Assembly (NCBI RefSeq): GCF_000716875.1 | Contig: NZ_JNWQ01000123.1 | Span: forward strand, 1-14,548 | Reading direction: 5' to 3' | Length of the DNA stretch: 14,548 nucleotides | DNA from: Streptomyces novaecaesareae | GTDB taxonomy: Bacteria; Actinomycetota; Actinomycetes; Streptomycetales; Streptomycetaceae | Part shown: piece by piece, positions 6,962-12,615 of the stretch | How positions within the stretch are numbered: position 1 is the first letter of the stretch | How the letters are laid out: every line of letters begins with the position of its first letter | Program-made: the position numbers and the translations under genes | The notes under the pieces: model-generated | Seen by the model: the letters and a program-made list of their open reading frames with translations, nothing else | The model's database searches: none | Told to the model about the DNA's origin: nothing

Positions 6962-6974
6962 GGGCGTTGCCTTT

Positions 6975-7002
6975 CGGGAGTGCCTGCTCTGAGGCGCTCC
7001 CG
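6975..7002 (-). promoter_or_regulatory. Attenuator-like hairpin before the GNAT gene
   Basis: CGGGAG (6975-6980) pairs with CTCCCG (6997-7002), and GCCT with AGGC inside it, with one mismatch between. It lies between the leader-peptide stop (7016) and the GNAT ribosome-binding site GAAAGG (6970-6975), which overlaps its base by one nucleotide. It could act as an attenuator of transcription or restrict ribosome access. Confidence 0.5.
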
Positions 7003-7015
7003 GGCGACGTCTACG

Positions 7016-7069
7016 TCAACCGCCCACCGTGACAGAGAGGGGGAGCACCCACACGAATACCGCCTTCAT
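7016..7069 (-). CDS. 17-aa leader peptide of the GNAT-infA operon
   Basis: The peptide MKAVFVWVLPLSVTVGG is encoded from ATG 7069 to TGA 7016-7018. Its Shine-Dalgarno, AGGAGGTGA (7075-7083), is a perfect anti-SD complement at five-base spacing, far better than that of the downstream gene. It is hydrophobic and has no run of one amino acid, so a ribosome-stalling leader that senses impaired translation fits better than an amino-acid-starvation attenuator. It ends 54 bp before the GNAT start with a hairpin between them. The role is inferred. Confidence 0.6.
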   Translation of the reverse strand: MKAVFVWVLPLSVTVGG

Positions 7070-7107
7070 GGGTCTCACCTCCTCGCGTTGTCTTCACGGC
7101 TGCGCAG

Positions 7108-7146
7108 ACCGTAGCAGGCGCCGGTGCGCGGGCCCAACCGGTTTAA
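7108..7146 (-). promoter_or_regulatory. Putative WhiB7/WblC-type promoter of the leader-GNAT-infA operon
   Basis: On the minus strand TTGGGC (7132-7137) and TACGGT (7108-7113) are 18 bp apart and fit a -35/-10 pair. TTAAA (7142-7146) lies four bases upstream of the -35. An A/T patch just upstream of the -35 is the known signature of WhiB7/WblC-dependent promoters, which respond to ribosome-targeting antibiotics. It stands out in this GC-rich DNA. The leader ATG is about 40 bases downstream of the -10. Confidence 0.45.
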
Positions 7147-7234
7147 CGGGCCCGGCGGTCCGGACGGGCCCCGGGTCGTCCGAGGGGTGAGACGTGCCGT
7201 CCCATTCCGGCGGGTTTCTGCCAGCATGCGGGGC

Positions 7235-7291
7235 ATGCAGCAGCAGCTGATTACCAGCGGCAGCGTGCCGGCACCGCGCCGGGAGGAGTGA
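7235..7291 (+). CDS. 18-aa leader peptide before the ACT-domain gene
   Basis: The peptide MQQQLITSGSVPAPRREE runs from ATG 7235 to TGA 7289-7291. A second in-frame ATG at 7226 would add MRG. There is no real Shine-Dalgarno. TGCCAGCAT (7219-7227) resembles an extended -10, which would make this a leaderless transcript starting at the ATG, but no -35 is evident. It contains three consecutive Gln codons and a Leu-Ile pair including the rare codon ATT. A perfect intrinsic terminator follows, so it is likely the sensing peptide of an attenuator. Confidence 0.5.
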   Translation: MQQQLITSGSVPAPRREE

Positions 7292-7317
7292 CCCTCCCCG
7301 GCCCACCGCCCGCACGC

Positions 7318-7353
7318 AGACCTCTCGCACTCCGCGAGGGGTCTTTCTGCTTT
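7318..7353 (+). terminator. Attenuator: intrinsic terminator with U-rich tail
   Basis: AGACCTCTCGC (7318-7328) and GCGAGGGGTCT (7334-7344) form an 11-bp stem with one G-U pair and a 5-base loop, followed by the T-rich TTCTGCTTT. It lies 27 bases after the leader stop and 39 bases before the ACT gene. Upstream, GGGAGG/CCTCCC (7281-7298) forms a second hairpin overlapping the leader stop. GGAGTG (7285-7290) could alternatively pair with CACTCC (7328-7333), which covers the terminator loop. This is the architecture of transcription attenuation. Confidence 0.75.
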
Positions 7354-7391
7354 CCCGGCCCGCCAGTCCCACCCCCAGACAGGACCGCCGC

Positions 7392-7640
7392 ATGGAACAC
7401 ACCCGGCTCACCGTCACCCTGCGCCCCACCACCGGGACGCTCGCCCGCCTCGCCTCCACCCTCAACAACCACCGGGTGCTGGACCTCGCCTTCAGCACCG
7501 CGGCGCCGGCCTCGGCCAGGGCCGTCGTCCGCGTCCCGCGGCCCGAGGCCGTCCGCGTGCAGCAGAAGCTGCGCAGGATGGTCGACGTGCTCGACGTGGC
7601 CCTGGAACCGGCCTCCCCCGGCGACGGCGCGACGCCGTAG
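7392..7640 (+). CDS. Orphan ACT-domain protein, IlvM-like
   Basis: This is a single small ACT-type fold of 82 residues with the usual beta-alpha-beta-beta-alpha-beta rhythm: LTVTLRPTTGTLARLASTLNNHR, then VLDLAFSTA, then ARAVVRVPRPEAVRVQQKLRRMVDVLDVAL. The pattern resembles the regulatory small subunit of acetolactate synthase II (IlvM) or other free-standing ACT proteins that bind amino acids. No catalytic partner is next to it, since the following gene converges. ATG 7392 has AGGA (7381-7384) seven bases upstream. An upstream leader peptide and terminator imply control by charged tRNA or amino-acid supply. Which amino acid it senses cannot be told from this sequence. Confidence 0.7.
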   Translation: MEHTRLTVTLRPTTGTLARLASTLNNHRVLDLAFSTAAPASARAVVRVPRPEAVRVQQKLRRMVDVLDVALEPASPGDGATP

Positions 7641-7727
7641 GGGCGACGGGGGCGCGGTTCGGGGGGTGGCTGCGGCGGGCGGCCCCGGGACGGAGCGGGA
7701 CGGAACGGGGCAGGGCGTGACGGTGGG

Positions 7728-8825
7728 TCAGTAGCGCAGGGCGGCGGCGATCCGGCCGCTGTCGGCGAGGGTGCCGTCGGGGACGAAGGCGATCCGGGCG
7801 CCGGTGTCGAGGGCGCGTTCGATCACCTCGTCGACGATGTCCTCGCGGACCCCGGGCCGGCCGGCCTCGTCGGGGACGAGGTGCTCGCCCTCGTCGCGGA
7901 CGGTGGCGCGGTAGTTCTCCTCGACCAGCAGCCGGTCGACCCGGCCCTCGCCGGCGGCCTGCCAGACCTCGTCCAGGCCGGCGGCGTACGCCTTGCCGCC
8001 GCGGGCCTTGTCGAGCAGGGCGAGCGCGTCGGCGACCTCGCGTTCGGCGTGGGCGCGCACGGCGGGCTCGACCACCTTGCGGACGGTCTCGGCGTCGGCC
8101 TGGGCGAGGCCGCCGTGCGAGATCTGTGCGGTGGCCTCCCTGGCGATCGGGCCGGCGGCGTCCAGCAGGGCGAGGGCCGCGGCCTCGCCGACCACGTACA
8201 GCGGGCGGGGGTCGTCGGCGAGCAGTTTGCCGAGCTCGGTCTCGGCCTGGCGCAGGAAGGTCTTGGTCTCCTCGTCGCGGAAGGTGCTGGGCGTGTCGCC
8301 GATGCGCTCCTGCCGCTCGGGGTCGGGGTTCTCGTGGACGCGCACCAGCGGGAAGCCGTTGCCGGTCTGCTCGGCGACCCGCTCCTCGGTGCCGCCCCAC
8401 ACCGCCACCCGGTCGGCGGCGATCGCGACCACCCAGTGCGGGCGCTCGGCGGCGTGTGCGGCGACCAGGTTGCGGGTGAGGAAGGTGTCGGACAGCACCA
8501 CCCGGGCGGGGGCGGTGCGCCCGAGTGACCAGACCTGGTGCTCACCGGGCGCGGCGAGGATCGCCAGGCCGTCCTCGGCGTGCACCAGGTCGACCTCGGC
8601 CAGGGCCCGGTCGAGCTGGCCCAGGACGTCGATCCGGTCGGCGCGGGAGACCTCGGGGTCGGACTGGACCTTCTCCTTCGCCTCCGCCAGCAGGTTGCGC
8701 AGCCGGACCGGGTCCTGTGCGTCGTCCGGCTCCCGGCGGTGGGTGGGCATCAGGATCGACACGGCCGGGTAGGGCCGGGGCCGGCGCAGCTCGGCGAGGA
8801 CGGCGGGGCTGAGGGCGGGGTGCAT
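7728..8825 (-). CDS. baeRF (archaeo-eukaryotic release factor-like) family protein, type 3-like
   Basis: This soluble protein of 365 residues resembles the bacterial archaeo-eukaryotic release factor-related (baeRF) families, probably type 3. The N-terminus has AVSILMPTHRREPDDAQDPVRL (about 20-41). The middle carries repeated WVVAIAADRVAVWGG and DDPRPLYVVGEAAALALL strands. The end VDEVIERALDTGARIAFVPDG followed by a Gly-rich turn and IAAALRY is typical. These proteins are related to eRF1/Pelota domains and are predicted to work in ribosome rescue or translation stress. No clear GGQ peptide-release motif is present. I chose ATG 8825 because GGAAAGG sits six bases upstream. A longer frame to 8906 adds an Arg-rich stretch with no ribosome-binding site. 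It is transcribed divergently from marR. Confidence 0.75.
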   Translation of the reverse strand: MHPALSPAVLAELRRPRPYPAVSILMPTHRREPDDAQDPVRLRNLLAEAKEKVQSDPEVSRADRIDVLGQLDRALAEVDLVHAEDGLAILAAPGEHQVWSLGRTAPARVVLSDTFLTRNLVAAHAAERPHWVVAIAADRVAVWGGTEERVAEQTGNGFPLVRVHENPDPERQERIGDTPSTFRDEETKTFLRQAETELGKLLADDPRPLYVVGEAAALALLDAAGPIAREATAQISHGGLAQADAETVRKVVEPAVRAHAEREVADALALLDKARGGKAYAAGLDEVWQAAGEGRVDRLLVEENYRATVRDEGEHLVPDEAGRPGVREDIVDEVIERALDTGARIAFVPDGTLADSGRIAAALRY

Positions 8826-8895
8826 GGAGAGCCTTTCCGAAGGCGGGTTCGGCCTTCTGTGCGTGGACGCGCGAAGCCTGGCGTGCTGCTCCCGA

Positions 8896-8911
8896 ATTGA
8901 CCTCAATGTAC
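8896..8911 (-). promoter_or_regulatory. Palindrome and possible -10 upstream of the baeRF gene
   Basis: ATTGA-CC-TCAAT (8896-8907) is a perfect short inverted repeat 71 bp upstream of the baeRF start. On the minus strand it overlaps TACATT (8906-8911), a plausible -10. No good -35 is visible, so this is a weak call. Confidence 0.3.
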
Positions 8912-8977
8912 CGATCTGCGGCTTGTACGGCGCTGTCTGGGTTCAGCTGCGCCCAGCCGCGCGAGAAGTTAGTTGTA

Positions 8978-8996
8978 TGAGCGCTTTATGCGCTCA
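8978..8996. promoter_or_regulatory. Operator 1 (upstream of marR)
   Basis: TGAGCGC-N5-GCGCTCA is a perfect 7-bp inverted repeat located 62 bp before the marR start and preceded by TTGTA. The same element recurs before the MFS gene at 9747-9765. It is the expected binding site of the MarR-family repressor encoded here, implying autoregulation. Confidence 0.75.
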
Positions 8997-9058
8997 CGCT
9001 GGTATTTCACTCCATGGCTTATCCTGGTAGCGCAACCCCTCGGGAAGGAGGCGGGCCC

Positions 9059-9526
9059 ATGACCGCCACGGACCCTGCGCTCACCGCCCTCGCCAGCGGC
9101 TGGGGCGCCCTGTCCCTCCTGCACGGCAGGATCGAGTCGCACATCGAGCGCGCCCTGCAGTCCGGGCACGACCTGAGCGTGCGGGAGTACTCGCTGCTGG
9201 ACGTGCTCAGCCGCCAGCACGACGGGGAGGGCGGGCACCTGCAGATGAAGCAGGTCGCCGACGCGGTCGTGCTCAGCCAGAGCGCCACGACCCGTCTGGT
9301 CACCCGCCTGGAGGACCGCGGACTGCTGGCGCGCTACCTGTGCCCGACCGACCGCCGCGGCATCTACACCGACGTGAGCGAGGCCGGCCTGGAGCTCCTG
9401 GCGCAGGCCCGGCCGACCAACGACAAGGCCCTGCGGGAGGCGCTCGACGAGGCCGCCGGGAACCCGGAACTGGTCCCGCTGGTCCGGGCGGTCGAGGCCG
9501 TGGACGCCTCCTCGCCCCGCCACTGA
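9059..9526 (+). CDS. MarR-family transcriptional repressor
   Basis: This is a dimeric winged-helix repressor of 155 residues. The order of elements is an N-terminal dimerisation helix, LSVREYSLLDVLSR, the HTH in LQMKQVADAVVLSQSATTRLVTRLEDRGLL (about 60-89), and a wing with the family's D-x-R motif in PTDRRGIYTDVSEAG. A single cysteine precedes the wing (LCPTDRRG). It may matter for redox sensing, but one residue proves nothing. ATG 9059 has AAGGAGG seven bases upstream. A 16-bp terminator follows the gene. The next gene, an MFS exporter, carries the same operator palindrome, so this repressor most likely controls itself and the exporter and is released by the exporter's substrate. Confidence 0.92.
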   Translation: MTATDPALTALASGWGALSLLHGRIESHIERALQSGHDLSVREYSLLDVLSRQHDGEGGHLQMKQVADAVVLSQSATTRLVTRLEDRGLLARYLCPTDRRGIYTDVSEAGLELLAQARPTNDKALREALDEAAGNPELVPLVRAVEAVDASSPRH

Positions 9527-9575
9527 CCCCGGCCCCGGCGACCCCAGCCCCTCCCTCACCTACCGCCCTCTCCCC

Positions 9576-9632
9576 CGACCGGGCCCGACGCCGTCCGCCG
9601 CCCCCGCGGCACGGACGCGTCGGGCCCGGTCG
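9576..9632 (+). terminator. Long terminator hairpin after marR
   Basis: Sixteen bases (9576-9591, ending GGGCCCGACGC) pair perfectly with 9617-9632. A further inner stem GTCCG/CGGAC (9593-9597/9612-9616) extends it. The hairpin starts 49 bases after the marR stop and is followed by GCGTTTCCC. It separates marR from the exporter, which has its own promoter. Confidence 0.75.
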
Positions 9633-9715
9633 CGTTTCCCGGCGACTGCCCCTGGCCGGGGCGGCGCACGCCCCCGCCGACCCGACCCTGCCCGGCGCAT
9701 GCCCCCTACCTGCGC

Positions 9716-9745
9716 TTGCACTTATCGCGCGTGTGCAACTATTGT
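9716..9745 (+). promoter_or_regulatory. Sigma70-type promoter of the MFS gene
   Basis: TTGCAC (9716-9721) and TATTGT (9740-9745) are 18 bp apart, close to the vegetative consensus. The -10 lies one base from the operator palindrome at 9747, so a bound repressor would block it. A second inverted repeat, TTGCAC with GTGCAA (9733-9738), covers the -35 and spacer. Confidence 0.65.
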
Positions 9746-9746
9746 T

Positions 9747-9765
9747 TGAGCACGCAAGGCGCTCA
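9747..9765. promoter_or_regulatory. Operator 2 (upstream of the MFS gene)
   Basis: TGAGCAC-N5-GCGCTCA differs from operator 1 at one arm position and has the same 5-bp spacer. It is nested in a larger imperfect palindrome, ATTGTTTGAG (9741-9750) with CTCAAGCAAT (9766-9775), which includes part of the -10. The exporter start is 30 bp downstream. Confidence 0.75.
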
Positions 9766-9794
9766 CTCAAGCAATCACAGAAGGGTCGGGCCCC

Positions 9795-10991
9795 ATGCCT
9801 CTCGCTCTCCTCGCCCTGGCCATCGGCGCATTCGGGATCGGGACCACCGAGTTCGTGATCATGGGCCTGCTGCCCCGGATCGCCGACGACTACGGCGTCT
9901 CCATCCCCCACGCGGGCCTGCTGGTCACCGGCTACGCGCTCGGCGTCGTCCTCGGCGCACCGCTGATGACCGCCCTCGGCACCAGGATCGGCCGCAAGAC
10001 GATGCTGATGCTGCTGATGGGCCTGTTCACGCTCGGCAACCTGCTCTCCGCCGTCGCGCCGAACCTCCCGCTGATGCTGGCCGGCCGCATCGTGGCCTCG
10101 CTGGCCCACGGTGCGTTCTTCGGCATCGGCTCCGTCGTCGCCGCCGACCTCGTCGCCCCCGAGAAGAAGGCCGGCGCCATCGCCACCATGTTCACCGGGC
10201 TGACCGTCGCCAACATCGTCGGCGTGCCGCTGGGCACCTTCATCGGCCAGGCCGTCGGCTGGCGCACCACCTTCGTCCTCGTCGCCTCGCTCGGCCTGCT
10301 CGGCCTGCTCGGCATCGCCAGGCTGGTGCCCGACCTGCCACGCCCCGAAGGCGCCCACCTGCGCCGGGAGCTGACCGCCTTCCGCAACCCGCAGGTCCTG
10401 CTCGCGATGGCGATGACCGTGCTCGGCTTCGGCGGCGTCTTCGCCGCGATCACCTACATCGCCCCGATGATGACCCACGTCGCCGGCTACTCCGACGGCG
10501 CCGTCACCTGGCTGCTGGTGCTGTTCGGCGTCGGCATGTTCCTCGGCAACCTGCTCGGCGGCCGCTTCGCCGACCGCAGGCTGATGCCGATGCTGTACGC
10601 CTCCCTCGGCGGACTGGCCGTCGTCCTGGCGCTGTTCACCCTCACCGCCCACGACAAGGTCCTCGCCGCCGTCACCATCCTGCTCGTCGGCGCCCTCGGC
10701 TTCGCCACCGTCCCCCCGCTGCAGAAGCGGGTGCTGGACCAGGCCCACGGCGCCCCCACCCTGGCCTCGGCCGTCAACATCGGGGCGTTCAACCTCGGCA
10801 ACGCGCTGGCCGCCTGGCTCGGCGGGACCGTCATCTCCGCCGGCCTCGGCTACACCGCCCCGAACTGGGTCGGCGCCGCCCTCGCCGCCGCCGCCCTCGC
10901 CCTCGCCCTCTGGTCCGCCGCCCTGGAGCGCCGTACCCCCGCGCGTACGGCCGCCCCCGCGGCCGCCGCGCCCGTGCCCGCCCACCACTGA
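9795..10991 (+). CDS. MFS transporter, DHA1-type drug/metabolite exporter
   Basis: This is an inner-membrane, proton-coupled exporter of 398 residues with twelve predicted membrane helices. The start PLALLALAIGAFGIGTTEFVIMGLLP is characteristic of the AraJ/PbuE/Cml-like branch of DHA1. Motif A, LGTRIGRKTMLMLL, lies in the loop after helix 2, and GRIVASLAHGAFFGIGSVVAADL in helix 4. The short Pro/Ala-rich tail is cytoplasmic. Substrates of this branch include sugars, purines and antibiotics, and the substrate here is unknown. ATG 9795 is preceded by GAAGGG. It has its own promoter and operator, so it is controlled by the MarR protein. The next gene follows by 37 bp and is likely co-transcribed. 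Confidence 0.9.
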   Translation: MPLALLALAIGAFGIGTTEFVIMGLLPRIADDYGVSIPHAGLLVTGYALGVVLGAPLMTALGTRIGRKTMLMLLMGLFTLGNLLSAVAPNLPLMLAGRIVASLAHGAFFGIGSVVAADLVAPEKKAGAIATMFTGLTVANIVGVPLGTFIGQAVGWRTTFVLVASLGLLGLLGIARLVPDLPRPEGAHLRRELTAFRNPQVLLAMAMTVLGFGGVFAAITYIAPMMTHVAGYSDGAVTWLLVLFGVGMFLGNLLGGRFADRRLMPMLYASLGGLAVVLALFTLTAHDKVLAAVTILLVGALGFATVPPLQKRVLDQAHGAPTLASAVNIGAFNLGNALAAWLGGTVISAGLGYTAPNWVGAALAAAALALALWSAALERRTPARTAAPAAAAPVPAHH

Positions 10992-11028
10992 CCGCCCCCG
11001 CCCCCTCACCCCCTGGAGAAGCACAGCC

Positions 11029-11451
11029 ATGAGCACCACCACCGCCGTCGCCCCGCTGACCACCGCCGACGCCGAGACCCTGGTCACGGCCGCCCGCGCC
11101 GCCGCCGAGGCGGCCGGGGTCGCGGTCAGCGTCACCGTCCTGGACGCCGGCGGGCACCTGCTCGCCTTCCGCCGCGACGACCGCGCCGTCCTGATCTCCG
11201 GCGAGACCAGCACCCGCAAGGCCTACACCGCCCTCCAGCTGGACGCCCCGACCGCCGACCTGGTCGACCTGGTCAAGCCGGACGGCCCGTTCCACTCCCT
11301 GCCCACCGCCCTCGACCGCCCCCTGCTGTTCATCGCCGGCGGCATCCCCGTCCACCGCGACGGCCGCCTGATCGGCGCCCTCGGCATCGGCGGCGGCGCC
11401 CCCGAGCAGGACCACTCCTTCGCCACCGCCGCCCTGGCGCAGCTCGGCTGA
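11029..11451 (+). CDS. HbpS/GlcG-family (DUF336) protein
   Basis: This is a small protein of 140 residues of the GlcG/HbpS fold. Family features are the N-terminal helix with LVTAARAAAEAAGVAVSVTVLD, the phrase AGGHLLAFRRDD, the conserved ETSTRKAYTAL segment, and the Gly-rich ending LIGALGIGGGAPEQDHSFATAAL. Streptomyces HbpS binds haem and takes part in redox sensing, whereas GlcG-like relatives have no agreed function. There is no signal peptide here, unlike secreted HbpS, so a cytoplasmic role is likelier. It is second in an operon with the exporter (37 bp gap, GGAGAA before ATG 11029). It may bind or process the compound that the exporter handles, by inference from position only. Confidence 0.88.
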   Translation: MSTTTAVAPLTTADAETLVTAARAAAEAAGVAVSVTVLDAGGHLLAFRRDDRAVLISGETSTRKAYTALQLDAPTADLVDLVKPDGPFHSLPTALDRPLLFIAGGIPVHRDGRLIGALGIGGGAPEQDHSFATAALAQLG

Positions 11452-11564
11452 CACCCCGACCGCCGACGCCTCGCCCACACCGGGCGGACGAGCCGATGAC
11501 GCTCGCCCGAACGGTGGCGGACGCCCGGCTGGTCGCCCGCGCTCTCGCTGTCCCCGCCCGGCTG

Positions 11565-11581
11565 CGCGCACCGCGTGCGCG
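11565..11581. terminator. Hairpin downstream of the HbpS-like gene
   Basis: CGCGCAC (11565-11571) pairs with GTGCGCG (11575-11581) around a 3-base loop, 114 bases after the stop. It is a possible terminator of the MFS operon. I see no gene in 11452-11712. Confidence 0.4.
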
Positions 11582-11665
11582 GTCCGCGGCGGGGCAACGG
11601 GCTTTGGTCCGAGGGCGCGGGCGAGCGGGCGAAGGCCCGGGCGGCCCCGGGCCCGCGGTGGGACG

Positions 11666-11702
11666 GGGCCCGCGGTGGTGGTGCTCCCCCGGCCGCGGGC
11701 CC
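11666..11702. terminator. Hairpin at the 3' end of the minus-strand operon
   Basis: GGGCCCGCGG (11666-11675) pairs with CCGCGGGCCC (11693-11702). It lies 11 bases beyond the stop of the RyR-like gene on the minus strand. A second direct copy of GGGCCCGCGGTGG at about 11649-11661 offers an alternative partner. It is a likely terminator for the converging operons. Confidence 0.55.
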
Positions 11703-11712
11703 GTTGTCGTCG

Positions 11713-12012
11713 TCAGCGCGCGTGGTGGTGGAGACGGCGGGCGGCGGTGCGGATGGCGAGGGTGTAGGGGGCGTCCAGGGCGCGGGTGGGGGCATCGAGT
11801 TCGGCGAAGGGCACCAGGGCCCGGTGGCTGTCGTCGGTGGACTGGGTCCAGGCGGTCCAGGCGTTGTGGACGTCCTCGTCGGTGACCTGCTCGCCCTTGG
11901 CCTGGAGCAGGACGGCGTAGATCCGGAAGAGGTCCTCGGAGCCCGCGGGAGGTCTCGCCTCCGAGGGCAGGCAGGAGCGGATGAGGTCGGCGATGGGATC
12001 GAGATGGCTCAT
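11713..12012 (-). CDS. RyR-like / DUF7701-type small protein
   Basis: This is a small soluble protein of 99 residues. The first half is helical (LDPIADLIRSCLPSE, then LFRIYAVLLQAKGEQVTDEDVHNAW). The second half, AWTAWTQ with a histidine at 63 and the motif LVPFAELD (66-73) followed by a helix ending IRTAARR, recalls the RyR domain pattern W-x2-W, H-x-x-LVP-[WF]-x-EL. I associate this arrangement with DUF7701. RyR domains in bacteria are predicted to bind nucleotide-type signals in immune systems. Its ATG overlaps the stop of the upstream membrane-protein gene as ATGA, so the two are translationally coupled. That implies a shared complex or pathway. The family assignment is from memory of motifs and is moderate. 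Confidence 0.6.
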   Translation of the reverse strand: MSHLDPIADLIRSCLPSEARPPAGSEDLFRIYAVLLQAKGEQVTDEDVHNAWTAWTQSTDDSHRALVPFAELDAPTRALDAPYTLAIRTAARRLHHHAR

Positions 12013-12512
12013 GGGGCCAGTGTGCCGGTGACCAGGCTGCCGGTGAGCAGGATCACGTGGGCCGCCGCGAAGACGATCGGCACGGCCCGCTCGGTGGTGC
12101 CGAGCTCGGTGTAGTGCTTTCGCCACCGGCCGCTGCGGGAGGCGTTTCTGAGGGTGTCCCACTCGTCGGTGTAGATCCGCGCCGCCAGCTGCTCCTCCAG
12201 GCCGTTGATGACCGTGAACTTGGCGGCGTTGAGGTCCCGGTAGCTGCGCAGTTGCATCCACCAGGCGCCGGAGAGGGTGAGGCCGGCCAGCGCGACGGCC
12301 GTCGGCACCCACCACGGGGACTCGGAGAGCTTGGGTATGCCGAATCCGATGAGGGTGACCAGGGCGGTCTGGACGGACAGGAAGTAGGTGTTGGCGGTGC
12401 CCCGGCGGGCCGAGACCCGGTCGGCCATCTCCACGGCGAGCTTGTAGAGCTCCAGCAGTTCGCTTGAGCGGTTCGGGTCCGGTGAACGGTTCGGTTCCGG
12501 CTGCGTGGCCAT
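12009..12512 (-). CDS. RipA-like (octameric membrane protein family) three-TM protein
   Basis: This is an integral membrane protein of 167 residues. After an Asn/Pro/Arg-rich start there is a helix (about 18-38) and TM1 (about 41-59). TM2 (about 67-88) ends in the conserved-looking WWMQLRSYRDLNAAKFTVI, a cytoplasmic loop has EEQLAARIYTDEWDTL, and TM3 is about 143-163. The SYR-LN-AKF-VI...EW..L pattern is the one I associate with RipA-family octameric membrane proteins. The layout also resembles SLATT-type membrane effectors. I chose ATG 12512 because GAGGGAG lies five to eleven bases upstream. The stop overlaps the next gene's start (ATGA), and the NB-ARC gene ends 103 bp upstream. Its role may be a membrane pore or scaffold for its partners, which is inference. 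Confidence 0.65.
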   Translation of the reverse strand: MATQPEPNRSPDPNRSSELLELYKLAVEMADRVSARRGTANTYFLSVQTALVTLIGFGIPKLSESPWWVPTAVALAGLTLSGAWWMQLRSYRDLNAAKFTVINGLEEQLAARIYTDEWDTLRNASRSGRWRKHYTELGTTERAVPIVFAAAHVILLTGSLVTGTLAP

Positions 12513-12581
12513 CGCGACTCCCTCGGGCGGGCGGGACGGCGGGGACGAACCGTTCGGGTACGGTGCCGCCCCCGCCGACAC

Positions 12582-12594
12582 TGACGCGACGTCA
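12582..12594. promoter_or_regulatory. TGACG-N3-CGTCA inverted repeat
   Basis: This is a perfect 5-bp inverted repeat in the 103-bp gap between the NB-ARC gene and the RipA-like gene, 70 bp before the latter's start. It may be an operator or part of an internal promoter. No -35/-10 pair is clear. Confidence 0.3.
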
Positions 12595-12615
12595 CCTTCC
12601 CTGTGCGGGAGGGTT

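Noticed and set aside
9300..11219. 639-codon minus-strand frame opposite marR and the MFS gene
   Set aside because: Composition is that of an antisense shadow, and it spans two genes, a terminator and an operator.
11496..11885. 129-codon plus-strand frame after the HbpS-like gene
   Set aside because: It is Arg/Gly-rich low complexity, has no ribosome-binding site, and contains the terminator hairpins.
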